Below, piece after piece: positions 53,242-62,373 of a stretch of 64,000 nucleotides of DNA. Origin of the DNA: UBA4732 sp002404095 (GTDB taxonomy: Bacteria; Planctomycetota; Planctomycetia; Gemmatales; Gemmataceae); the NCBI GenBank assembly GCA_036783645.1, contig DAIPWT010000002.1:1-64000 (forward strand), in the 5' to 3' direction. Under the pieces are notes generated by a model that had not been told where the DNA came from, made no database searches, and worked only from the letters and a program-made list of their open reading frames with translations. A program made the translations under genes and the position numbers. How positions within the stretch are numbered: position 1 is the first letter of the stretch; the number at the start of each line of letters is the position of its first letter.

Positions 53242-55149
53242 CTAGCGCGTGATGGAAAATCGCGTCTCGGCCAGGAGGTAACATCTCCGCCAAACGAGAC
53301 GGTTGAACACGATCACGACCAGCGACAAGACCAAGACGCTGGCCGCCAGGTAGGGGTAGTTGGCATCTTTGGACGCCGCCGCCCCCTTGGCGCCGGGGGC
53401 GCCCGGCTCCGGCTCGCCGTCCGCCGCCTTCATGATGTCAGCGCCGAGTCCCCGGGCCGCCAGAACCTGGCTATGACTGTCGTGGCCGAACTCGGCCACA
53501 ATGCTGGCGTTCCAAGCGCCGCCGGCGGCCGTCACCCAGCCGGTGACGAGGAACGGGAACAAGGCCGGGAAATAGAGGATCTTGAAGCGCTGCCACCCCT
53601 TGATGTTATAGCTGCGGGCCGCTTCTTTAAGGTCGGCCGGCACGGCCATGGCCCCGGCGATCACGTTAAACAAGATATACCACTGCGTACCCAGGAGCAT
53701 CAACAGGATGCTTCCCCAATCGAGATTGACGCCCACGGCCTGGAGGCCGATGATCACGAACGGAAAGAAGAGCGGCGCCGGAAACGACGCCAGCACCTGC
53801 ACCACCGGCTGCAATACGCGCGACAGCCGTGGTGAAAGGCCGATTGCCAGACCCGCCGGGAGCGCCCAGAGTGTGCCGATCACCAAGGAGGCTAGCACCC
53901 GCAGAAGGGTCCAAAAGGCGTCCACTAGCAGAACGCCCCAGGTGGCTGCCTGCAGCTGAAGGATGAGCTGGACCAGGCACCAGGCGCCATAGATCATAAC
54001 GCCCACCAGCACGACGAACAGCCCTCGGGAAACCCAAGCCATCGCTGGCGATCCTTGCGTCGGGTCCACCGGAGCGGCCGCCCCTGCGCGGGCCTTCCGG
54101 CCCGACCGGGGCGCCAGCAATTCGCCCAGCCATTCCAGCGTGGCGCTCACCAGCCGGGACCGGCGCAGCAAGTTGAGGAACCACGAAGTCGTCGCCTCCT
54201 GGGCGCCTCCTTCCTCAACGCGAAACTTTTGGGCCCAGGCCACGACCGGGCGCCACAAGAGCTGATCCAGGGCGACGATCATGACGGTCATCGCGAGTAC
54301 GCCCAGGACCATGGCCTGCCAGTCCCAGGGGTCGCTCAGCGACGCTTTCGCGAGGTAGGAGCCGATGCCCGGAGACCAGTAATGGACGGGATTCCCGGCC
54401 TCGTCTTTGCCGATGTCGAGCGCCTCGACCACGGACAGGACGAACCAGCCGCCCGCGAAACTCATCATGCTGTTCCAGATTAGCCCAATGGCCGAGAACG
54501 GCAGTTCCACCCACTTGAAGCGCTGCCACCAATTGAAGCGATAAACGGTGGCCGCTTCGTGCATGTCGCTCGGAACGGCCCGCACCGACTGGTAGAAGCT
54601 GAACGTCATGTTCCATGCCTGGCCGGTGAAGATGGAAATGATGACGGCCAGTTCCAGGCCGACGTTGTGGTTGGGGAACGCCTTCACGAAGACCAGTAGC
54701 AAAAGCGGCGCGAAGCCCAGCACGGGAATGCTCTGCAAGATGTCCAGCATCGGGATGAGGACGCGCTGCGCCACCTTATCCTTAGCCGCCCAGTAGCCGT
54801 AAACCAGCGTAAACAACAGCGACAGGGCGTAGGCGATAACGCCGCGCATCAGCGAGTAGAAGGTGTACAGCGGCAGGGCGAGGGGCGACAGACTGATGGA
54901 GTCGACGGCCTCCTGACTGGACTTGGGTGGGGGCGCCTCCCAGTGGACGGCGAGATGCCACAACCCCACGACCAAGGCGACGATAATGAGGACGAAGATC
55001 AGGTCGGTCCAACCCAGCTTGCGCGAACGGTTCATCCAGCCGATGGCGCCGCCCCAGACCCTTCGGAAAAACGGTTGATTCAAGGCCGCCTCGCGGAATG
55101 GGACCTGCGCGCTCCCCTTAGGATCGCAACCAAACACTGCCCTTGTCAT
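53242..55149 (-). CDS. fused double ABC permease (nitrate/sulfonate type)
   Basis: 635 residues with two BPD_transp_1 domains in one chain. The first (about 60-310) has DILQSIPVLGFAPLLLLVFV and the EAA-like loop DMHEAATVYRFNWWQRFKWV. The second (about 385-600) has VLQPVVQVLASFPAPLFFPF and the EAA loop DLKEAARSYNIKGWQRFKIL. Each EAA loop docks on one ATPase subunit, so one chain plus two ATPases would make a full importer. A large cytosolic linker lies between. The start is uncertain: the ATG at 55149 has no ribosome site, and an ATG at 55035 (MNRSRKLG) is possible. Confidence 0.9.
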   Translation of the reverse strand: MTRAVFGCDPKGSAQVPFREAALNQPFFRRVWGGAIGWMNRSRKLGWTDLIFVLIIVALVVGLWHLAVHWEAPPPKSSQEAVDSISLSPLALPLYTFYSLMRGVIAYALSLLFTLVYGYWAAKDKVAQRVLIPMLDILQSIPVLGFAPLLLLVFVKAFPNHNVGLELAVIISIFTGQAWNMTFSFYQSVRAVPSDMHEAATVYRFNWWQRFKWVELPFSAIGLIWNSMMSFAGGWFVLSVVEALDIGKDEAGNPVHYWSPGIGSYLAKASLSDPWDWQAMVLGVLAMTVMIVALDQLLWRPVVAWAQKFRVEEGGAQEATTSWFLNLLRRSRLVSATLEWLGELLAPRSGRKARAGAAAPVDPTQGSPAMAWVSRGLFVVLVGVMIYGAWCLVQLILQLQAATWGVLLVDAFWTLLRVLASLVIGTLWALPAGLAIGLSPRLSRVLQPVVQVLASFPAPLFFPFVIIGLQAVGVNLDWGSILLMLLGTQWYILFNVIAGAMAVPADLKEAARSYNIKGWQRFKILYFPALFPFLVTGWVTAAGGAWNASIVAEFGHDSHSQVLAARGLGADIMKAADGEPEPGAPGAKGAAASKDANYPYLAASVLVLSLVVIVFNRLVWRRCYLLAETRFSITR

Positions 55150-55388
55150 ATGGATCGGCGAGCGACGTTTCCCGGTTCAACAGAGCCGTTTGGAAAAATA
55201 ATCCCAAGAGGCTCAAGGAGGCGGCGGCAATGGCCGATACTAGGGGGCCGAGGTTCGTCCGTCGCGGGCAACCGCGAACGGGGGCGAATCGAACGCCAAT
55301 GGGTTCAGGCGCCGGCCATAACGGGCGGCGCCTGGAAAGGAGCATGTAAAGATAGGTCAATCTGGCAATCGCGAAAGAGAGAAAACCG

Positions 55389-56366
55389 ATGTTCTCACGT
55401 GAACTGAATCCCGGTCTGGGCCGTGCGGGACGAGTTCGGCCGCAGCTGGAAATCCTTGAAGACCGCTGCTGTCCGAGCGGCGTTTCCCTCCACAATCACG
55501 TTCTGTCGCTTACCGGCGACTCTTCCAACAGCACCATCATTGTTCGAGACGGCGGACACGGCAACGTCAGCGCCGAGGTCGAGGACGGCCACGGCCACTG
55601 GCACAGCCTTACGGCCAACGGCGTCAGCACGATCGACATCGACTCGCACGGCGGCAACGATCGCATTGAATACGACCTTACTCACACCCTGACCAATTCC
55701 GAGACGCTGAACCTGAACCTTGGCAAAGGGAACGACCAGGTTCGTCTAAACTTCGATCAAAAGATTTCGGCCCGGACCTTGAAAATCAACGTGGACGGCG
55801 GCGGCGGCAACCCGGACATCCTGGCCACCTTCGGCAACATCGACGGCACAGACCTTCAGCTGGCGGCCCGCTTGGGCAACTCCTGGAACCATTTCGATAG
55901 CAAATGGGGCGGCGGCGGCCATTTCTACGCCAAGTTCAACGGCAACGAGACCGGCAACGCGAACGTGAAATTGAACATTCAGGGCGGCGATGGCGTGAGC
56001 GGCATCAACGTGAAGGTCAACGGCGACATCGGCAAGCACGCGCGGATGACCGTCAACACAACCGTGGGCAACAACGACAACACCGTCCACGTCGATTACT
56101 CGGGCAAGCTGGACGGCAGCCTCACGATCGAGGATCACGTCGGTTCCGGCTGGGACTGGCTTGAGACGCATGTCAACCTGACGCCGCACAGCACGGGATC
56201 ACTCGTGGCGCATATACATGGCGGCTCCAGGAGCGACCCGCTGATCCTGAGCGTCCGTGACAGCGGCAGTCATCTTCAAAAATTGGACGCGACCATCGAC
56301 GGCGCCGCTGGCAACAGTACGGTCGATCACACGCGCAACGTTAAGGTTCTAAATCCACACCGTTAA
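55389..56366 (+). CDS. secreted beta-rich protein with LEPR-like motif
   Basis: 325 residues. After a short basic start comes RPQLEILEDRCCPSG, the same LEPR-like motif as at 27728 and 44267. The remainder is glycine- and asparagine-rich beta structure (DSHGGNDRIEYDLTHTLTNS; NLNLGKGNDQVRLNFD) reminiscent of beta-helix or RTX-like repeats (GxGNDxx), without a full calcium nonapeptide. There is no C-terminal anchor. AGAGAG is about 8 bases before the ATG. Likely secreted to the surface; function unknown. Confidence 0.72.
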   Translation: MFSRELNPGLGRAGRVRPQLEILEDRCCPSGVSLHNHVLSLTGDSSNSTIIVRDGGHGNVSAEVEDGHGHWHSLTANGVSTIDIDSHGGNDRIEYDLTHTLTNSETLNLNLGKGNDQVRLNFDQKISARTLKINVDGGGGNPDILATFGNIDGTDLQLAARLGNSWNHFDSKWGGGGHFYAKFNGNETGNANVKLNIQGGDGVSGINVKVNGDIGKHARMTVNTTVGNNDNTVHVDYSGKLDGSLTIEDHVGSGWDWLETHVNLTPHSTGSLVAHIHGGSRSDPLILSVRDSGSHLQKLDATIDGAAGNSTVDHTRNVKVLNPHR

Positions 56367-56383
56367 GCGTTGTGTCCAAACAG

Positions 56384-56468
56384 GGCGAGCGGCCGGCGTG
56401 AGCCGGCTGGTGCGTCATCTTGTCGGCGATAAGACGACCTACCAGCCGGCTCACGCCAGCCGTTCGCC
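56384..56468. repeat. Palindromic element, gagcggccggcgtgagccgg type
   Basis: Arms 56384-56411 and 56441-56468 pair with two mismatches; the loop has ttgtcggcgataa, as in 11278 and 40940. It lies between the convergent 55389 gene and the APC-USP gene. Confidence 0.9.
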
Positions 56469-56474
56469 ATTCGG

Positions 56475-59153
56475 TTACGTCGCGCTCGGCGTCGTATCGA
56501 CGACCTCCTGCGGAATGCCGGGCGCCGACGCCAAGAAGACGCGACAGTGGGCGTGCCGCAGGATGTACTTGGCCCGCTCGTCGATAGCGCCAACGAGACT
56601 TGACGGCGATTCGTCCGACAGCGGCAGGATCACCAAGTCGTACTGGTCCTGCCTCAGCTTCTCCACGATGGCGGGACCGTCCGTCTTGGCCATGTTCAGC
56701 ACCGTCAGGCCGCGGCCCAGCTTACGCGCCCGTTCCTCGTCCTGATGGAGGACGATATTGCCGCCGGGCGCCTCCGCGCCGTTTGGCAAAACCAGCAGCA
56801 CGCCGAGAATCACCAACGGATCGAGCATCGTCACGACAGCCTGGAAGAGATCGCTGTTGCCCGAACTGCCGTCGTGCAGCAACAAGACGCGGTCCACGCC
56901 CACGCCCGCCGCCCGCAACTCCGCCACGGATCGCGCGCTGCGCTCGCTGATCTTGGGAATGCGACTGCCGCCGGCGATGTCCAGGTAGACATCGCGTTCG
57001 CGGCTCAAGATGCGAACCGTCAGCGGCGCCGGACTGCCGCCATGTAGGTTGATCCAGTAAAAGGCGATCTGCTCCAATTGCTCGTCCACGGTGTACTTGT
57101 TGGACGCGCCCATGATGAGTTCCTGGGCCTGAAGCTCCATCGCCGTCTTCAGCACCGCATGGAGCGGATTGTTGGTCGGCACGATCAACGGCTTGACCTG
57201 CTTGCCGGCCTTCTCGGCCCGGTCCACCACGGCCGTCATCAGCTTCTGATCGTAGGCGTCCAGGTCGGTCATGTCCGACGGCCCTTCCCCGACCGGGACC
57301 ATCTTGGCCGTCATCACCGCCATAGCGGTGGTCGTGGGGTCCATTTCCGCCAAGGCGCGCTCCAGCATAAACAGGTTGTGTACGGATCGAATGGACACGA
57401 GCTTTCTGTAAATTTTGTTCAAACCGAGGCCGACCGGCGTAATCTCCGCCGCCGTTGCCTGCTTGAACTGCTCCATATGCGTGTGCTTCACACCCAGCCG
57501 GCGCCTTTCGTAGAAGCGTTCCGAAACCCAGAATATCGCGAAGAAGACGCCAGTGAAGACCAGTCCGCCAATGGTGGCGGTCACCTTCGTGAGCAGGTTG
57601 GCCACGGCCGAGATGAGCAGCACTGCCAGGATCAACATCAGCCCGATAGGAACCTCGTACTTGCCGACGCGGACGTTGAGCGGCACCTTGGCCTCGCGCG
57701 GCCGGGGATCTTTGAATCGCAAGACCACCATCGCCAGCGCCTGGAAGACGAAACTCCAGACGACGCCGAAGGCGTAGGCCTCGCCCAGGAGCAGCACGTC
57801 GCCGCGGCTGACGAAGATGGTGAATAGCTGAAGCCCGAGGATGAGGAAGAGGATGCGGTAGGTCGTGCCGTATTTGGAGTGCGGGCGGAGAAACCATTCC
57901 GGCATGACGCCATCCTCGGCGACGCGGTTGAGGACGCCGTTGGAGCCGATGATGGCCGTGTTGACCGCCCCCGCCAGGATCAGGCCCCCGACTACAACCA
58001 CGAAGCCGTTGAGCGCCAGCCGCGACCACGCCGGCCCGATGACGTTCATCGCCAGCCCGCCGAGCAGGTTGTTGGAATACTTGGCCATGCGAACGTCTTG
58101 CGGAATGAGAAGCACCGCCAGAAAGCTGATCCCGGCCGTTAGGACGATGCTGTAGACGAAGACGACGAAGGCCGCCTTCTTAAAGTTGGACAGCTTGGGC
58201 GATTCGACCTCACGATAGACCTGAGCAAGCGTCTCCTCACCGCTCATCGCCAGGATAGAATGGCCGAAGGCGATGAACACCCCGGCCAATCCCAATAGAC
58301 TCAGCCAGTCCGTTCCGTGCAGCGTGCGGATGCCTTCCGCCGCTGGCCTATCCTTGACGAAGCCAAGAGGGTCTTCCATTTCCCCAGTGTCGGGGTTGAC
58401 GCGAGGGACGATCTGCGGCTCGATGGGGACGGTATTGACCGTCCCGTCGGCGGAGTGAGCCGGCCCTTGCACCGCCCAAGTGGTGACGCACCAACCGATG
58501 AGGATCACCGCCATGATCGTGGTAATGATCATGATTTTCATGGCCTTGTCGCTGGACTCATGAATGCCCCGGAGGTTCTGGCGGAAAAAGTAGAGGGTAA
58601 TGGTGCAGGCGATGGCGACCGAACCCCAGGCCACCCACGGCTTGAAGGTATCCTGGGCGGCGAGCATGACCTCCAGGTTGGCGTCGTTCTGCGCACCCAA
58701 GGTCAGATACAGATAGAGATCGCGCGTCAGGCCGAGGATGTACTGGCCCGCGGTAACTCCGCTGATGGGGCCGGTGAGAATGTAGTCGAACATCAGGGCG
58801 GAAACGGCGATTTTCGCGGCGAATTTGCCAAGCGCCTCACGGACCACGCGATAAACGCCGCCGCGGACGAAGAGGGTGCAGCTCTCGATGTAGACCGAGC
58901 GCACGGCGTAGCTAAAGATCATAACGGCGAGAATGAACCACGGGGCGGCTGGCCCGATGGACTGCTCGACGATGCCGCCAATGTAGTAGGCGGTGCTGGC
59001 GAGGTCGCACAGGACGACCGCGGCGGTGCGCCAGTACGAGATGAAGGTGAACATCACGCTGCTGACGATAATCACCTGGGTGGTGCGTCGCGCTCGCTGC
59101 GAGAAAGTGCCGGAAGAGCCAGAAGGATTCGTGTTGTCAGAGGGGGGATTCAT
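56475..59153 (-). CDS. APC-family permease fused to universal-stress-protein domains (copy 1)
   Basis: 892 residues. Residues about 25-560 form an amino-acid/polyamine/organocation permease with roughly 12 helices (TAYYIGGIVEQSIGPAAPWF; FDYILTGPISGVTAGQYILG; GLAGVFIAFGHSILAMSGEE). The C-terminal 300 residues are cytoplasmic and carry two USP-like folds (VHNLFMLERALAEMDPTTTA; ELIMGASNKYTVDEQLEQIA). The second has VGVDRVLLLHDGSSGNSDLF. USP modules bind ATP or monitor energy or stress, so they may gate the permease. The ATG has no clear ribosome site. It follows a closely related gene by about 116 bases. Confidence 0.88.
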   Translation of the reverse strand: MNPPSDNTNPSGSSGTFSQRARRTTQVIIVSSVMFTFISYWRTAAVVLCDLASTAYYIGGIVEQSIGPAAPWFILAVMIFSYAVRSVYIESCTLFVRGGVYRVVREALGKFAAKIAVSALMFDYILTGPISGVTAGQYILGLTRDLYLYLTLGAQNDANLEVMLAAQDTFKPWVAWGSVAIACTITLYFFRQNLRGIHESSDKAMKIMIITTIMAVILIGWCVTTWAVQGPAHSADGTVNTVPIEPQIVPRVNPDTGEMEDPLGFVKDRPAAEGIRTLHGTDWLSLLGLAGVFIAFGHSILAMSGEETLAQVYREVESPKLSNFKKAAFVVFVYSIVLTAGISFLAVLLIPQDVRMAKYSNNLLGGLAMNVIGPAWSRLALNGFVVVVGGLILAGAVNTAIIGSNGVLNRVAEDGVMPEWFLRPHSKYGTTYRILFLILGLQLFTIFVSRGDVLLLGEAYAFGVVWSFVFQALAMVVLRFKDPRPREAKVPLNVRVGKYEVPIGLMLILAVLLISAVANLLTKVTATIGGLVFTGVFFAIFWVSERFYERRRLGVKHTHMEQFKQATAAEITPVGLGLNKIYRKLVSIRSVHNLFMLERALAEMDPTTTAMAVMTAKMVPVGEGPSDMTDLDAYDQKLMTAVVDRAEKAGKQVKPLIVPTNNPLHAVLKTAMELQAQELIMGASNKYTVDEQLEQIAFYWINLHGGSPAPLTVRILSRERDVYLDIAGGSRIPKISERSARSVAELRAAGVGVDRVLLLHDGSSGNSDLFQAVVTMLDPLVILGVLLVLPNGAEAPGGNIVLHQDEERARKLGRGLTVLNMAKTDGPAIVEKLRQDQYDLVILPLSDESPSSLVGAIDERAKYILRHAHCRVFLASAPGIPQEVVDTTPSAT

Positions 59154-59186
59154 ATGACGGAGTCCAGCCTGGAAAAGGTCGCCTTA

Positions 59187-59257
59187 ACGAGCCGCGACCG
59201 TGAGGGATCGTTGAGGCTGCCCAGGACAGCATATGCTCTCTTAGGATCGCGGCTCGT
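59187..59257. repeat. Imperfect palindrome between the two APC-USP genes
   Basis: acgagccgcgaccgtgag at 59187 pairs with ttaggatcgcggctcgt ending 59257; the loop contains agcatatgct. It lies between the tandem paralogues and resembles the 2444-2518 arms (gagccgcg). Confidence 0.7.
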
Positions 59258-59269
59258 CTTGCTGTCAGG

Positions 59270-62107
59270 TTATGACACACTCGGCGTCGAATCGACGACT
59301 TCCTGCGGGATGCCCGGCGCCGGCGCCAGGAAGACGCGGCAATGGGCGTACTCCAGGATGTAGCGGCCGCGCTCGTCGAGCGCGCCGGTCAAGTTCGACG
59401 ACGATTCCTCCGCCAACGGCAGGATGACGAGGCCGTACTGATCCTGGCGCAGCCGCTCCACGATCGCGGGGCCGTCGGCCTTCGGCAGGTCGAGGACCGT
59501 CAAGCCGCGGCCCACTTTCTTCGCCCGCTCCGCGTCCTCGTGGACCAAAACGGCGCCCTTGGTCGTCTCGGCGCCGGTGAGCGACAGCGGCAGCACGCCC
59601 AGCGCCACCTCTGGATCGAGAAGCGTCACGACGGCCTGGAACAGGTCGCTGTGGGCCCGGCTGCCGTCGTGCAGCAGCAAGACGCGGTCCACGCCGACGC
59701 CCGCGGCCCGCAGTTCCGCCACGGTGCGCGCGCTGCGGTCGCTGATCTTGGGAATACGGCTGCCGCCGGCGATGTCGAGGTAGACGTCGCGCTCCCGGCT
59801 CAGGATGCGCACCGTCAACGGGGCGGTGTCGCCGCCGTGCAGATTAATCCAGTAAAAGGCGATCTGCTCCAATTGCTCGTCCACGGTGTACTTGTTGGAC
59901 GCGCCCATGATGAGTTCCTGGGCCTGAAGGTCCATCGCCGTCTTCAGCACCGCATGAAGCGGATTGTTGGTCGGCACGATCAGCGGCTTGACCTGTTTGC
60001 CGGCGTGTTCCGCCTTCTCGACCACGGCCGTCATCAATTTCTGGTCGTAGGCGTCCAGATCGGGACTTTGCACACCTTCCGCATCGCCCATCGGTAACAT
60101 CTTGGCCGTCATCACCACCATGCCCGTCGTCTCCGGGTCGGTCTCGGCCAGGGCTTTTTCCAGCATAAACAGGTTATGCACCGAGCGGATCGACACCAGC
60201 TTGCGATACGGCTTCTTGAGGCCCAACCCCGCTGGCGTAATCTCCTCGGTGGTCTTCTGGTTGAATTGCTCCATGTGATGATGATGCGTCCCCGCCGCCT
60301 TGCGCTTTTTCTCGTGGAAGTGTTCCGAGATCATGAAAATGATCAGGAAAACCAGCGTGAAGCCCAGGCCGGCGACCGTGGCCACTTCCTTCGTGACGAA
60401 GTTGACCAACGCCGTGAACAGCAGAACCAGGAAAATCAGGATCAGGCCGATCGGGATTTCGTAGTTGCCGATCCTGATGTTAAACGGCACTTTGTATTCG
60501 CGCGGCGTCTTGTCGCGGAAGCGCAGCACGACCATCGCCAGCGCCTTGAAGGTGAAGCTCCAGACGACGCCGAAGGCGTAGGCTTCGCCCAATAGGATCA
60601 TGTCGCCGCCGCTGAAGATAATCACGCCGAGCTGCATGATGAGGATCAGGTAAAGCAATCGGTACGTCGTGCCGTAGCGCGGGTGCGGACGCAAAAACCA
60701 TTCGGGCAACACGCCGTCTTCGGCAACGCGATTCAGCACGCCGTTGGAACCGATGATCGCGGTGTTTACGGCTCCCGAAAGGATGAGAAAGCCGACGATC
60801 ACCACGAACGCTTCCAGAAACAGTTTGACGATAGGCGGGCCGAGGACGTAGCGCGCGAGTCCGCCGATAAGGTTTTGGTCGTAGAACTTCATGCGCACCG
60901 TGTCGGGGATCAATAGCACGGCCAGGAAACTGATGCCGGCCGTCAGAACGACGCTGTAGACGAAGACGATGAAGGCCGCCTTCTGGAAGTTCTTCATCTT
61001 GGGCGATTCGACTTCGCGGTAGACCTGAGCGAGGGTTTCCTCGCCGCTCATCGCCAGGATGGAATGGCCGAAAGCTATAAACAGCCCCAGGATAGCGACG
61101 AGGCTGATCCAGCCGCCGGGCCGACGGATTTCCCGGACGATATTCGCGGGGAAGATGGACGGCATGAAGCCGAGGGGGTCTTCCTGGGCCTTAATGCCGA
61201 GCTTGCCAAGCGCCTCGCTCTCCTTGGGCTTGTACGTCGGATTGCCCTCGGCATCCAGAACCGGCTTGCCGTCGTCATCGACAAGCGGCTCACGTTCAAG
61301 GTGTCCATTAGCATCTTTGACCCATTCCTTGCGCGCCTCGCCGGTGTCTGGGTCGGTCGAGGGCACTTCCCTCAGCTCATATTTCGGATCGAGGTTGGGT
61401 CGCACCGGCACATTGTTGGCCGGACCTTTGACCGCCAGGGTGACGAGACACCACGTTAACATGATGACGGCCATGATGGTCGTGGCGATCATGATCTTGA
61501 GCGCCTTGTCGCTCGACTCGTGAATGCCGATCAAATTCTGGCGGAAGAAGTAGATCGTGACGATGCACGCGAGGAAAACGGCGCCCCAATTGGTGTAGAG
61601 GGCGTTGACCGCTTCTTCGTTGAGGTGCAAGCCTTCGTACAAATCCTTGTTGAGCAAACGGAGCGTCTGAAAGGCGAGGCCGATGACGTACTGCCCGGCC
61701 GAGACGCCGCTGGTCGGGCCGGTCAGGATGTAGTCGAACATCAGGGCCGACACGGAAAGCTTGCCGAGGAAGCCGCCCATCGCTTCTTTCACGACCTTGT
61801 AGACGCCGCCGCGCACGAAGAGCGAGCAACTCTCGATGTAAATCGACCGGACGGCGTAGCTGAAGAGCATGACGGCGAGGATGAACCACGGGGCGGCCGG
61901 TCCAATGGCCGATTCGACGATGCCGCCGATGTAGTAGGCGGTGCTGGCGAGGTCGCACAGCACGACCGCGGCGGTGCGCCAGTACGAAATGAAGGTGAAC
62001 ATCACGCTGCTGACGATAATCACCTGAGTGGTGCGCCGCAGCCTTTGCGAGAAAGCGCCGGAAGAGCCGGAGGACGGTTCCGGGGTGACATCCGAAGGGG
62101 TGGTCAT
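59270..62107 (-). CDS. APC-family permease fused to universal-stress-protein domains (copy 2)
   Basis: 945 residues from the ATG at 62107, which aligns with the start of copy 1 (PSSGSSGAFSQRLRRTTQV against PSGSSGTFSQRARRTTQV). An in-frame ATG at 62269 has GAGGG nearby and would add 54 residues with a hydrophobic stretch, so the true start is open. Permease and USP parts match copy 1 closely. Copy 2 has about 55 extra charged residues in a loop after the fifth helix (DPKYELREVPSTDPDTGEAR and following). The pair arose by tandem duplication; divergence of this loop suggests different partners or substrates. Confidence 0.88.
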   Translation of the reverse strand: MTTPSDVTPEPSSGSSGAFSQRLRRTTQVIIVSSVMFTFISYWRTAAVVLCDLASTAYYIGGIVESAIGPAAPWFILAVMLFSYAVRSIYIESCSLFVRGGVYKVVKEAMGGFLGKLSVSALMFDYILTGPTSGVSAGQYVIGLAFQTLRLLNKDLYEGLHLNEEAVNALYTNWGAVFLACIVTIYFFRQNLIGIHESSDKALKIMIATTIMAVIMLTWCLVTLAVKGPANNVPVRPNLDPKYELREVPSTDPDTGEARKEWVKDANGHLEREPLVDDDGKPVLDAEGNPTYKPKESEALGKLGIKAQEDPLGFMPSIFPANIVREIRRPGGWISLVAILGLFIAFGHSILAMSGEETLAQVYREVESPKMKNFQKAAFIVFVYSVVLTAGISFLAVLLIPDTVRMKFYDQNLIGGLARYVLGPPIVKLFLEAFVVIVGFLILSGAVNTAIIGSNGVLNRVAEDGVLPEWFLRPHPRYGTTYRLLYLILIMQLGVIIFSGGDMILLGEAYAFGVVWSFTFKALAMVVLRFRDKTPREYKVPFNIRIGNYEIPIGLILIFLVLLFTALVNFVTKEVATVAGLGFTLVFLIIFMISEHFHEKKRKAAGTHHHHMEQFNQKTTEEITPAGLGLKKPYRKLVSIRSVHNLFMLEKALAETDPETTGMVVMTAKMLPMGDAEGVQSPDLDAYDQKLMTAVVEKAEHAGKQVKPLIVPTNNPLHAVLKTAMDLQAQELIMGASNKYTVDEQLEQIAFYWINLHGGDTAPLTVRILSRERDVYLDIAGGSRIPKISDRSARTVAELRAAGVGVDRVLLLHDGSRAHSDLFQAVVTLLDPEVALGVLPLSLTGAETTKGAVLVHEDAERAKKVGRGLTVLDLPKADGPAIVERLRQDQYGLVILPLAEESSSNLTGALDERGRYILEYAHCRVFLAPAPGIPQEVVDSTPSVS

Positions 62108-62373
62108 GCACGTGGCCCGCGCAGACACGGACGGGGCTGCTCCGTCGCGGTCGCTGAGAAGACGCCTGTTCCAAACGGCCGGGGCCAGCGACGCCCGCAA
62201 GCGGGAAGTCGCAGCCGTAAGCAGAAGACCCAGGCCGACGAGAGACACCAGCTCTTTCGATTGGTCCATTCCGCCCTCGCGGGCGGCGGCGTCCGTATAA
62301 CGTTCTGTTTATAGCAGCGGGCCGGCCGTTCGCCTAGCGTACCGATCGCCTTCACCTGTTCAGAGGTTCACTC

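Noticed and set aside
52693..53835. A 380-codon plus-strand frame antisense to the ABC ATPase and permease
   Set aside because: His/Arg/Gln-rich composition typical of antisense frames, and it spans two clear genes on the other strand.
58317..59363. A 348-codon frame antisense to the APC-USP gene
   Set aside because: No start signal or domain; explained by GC bias opposite a real gene.
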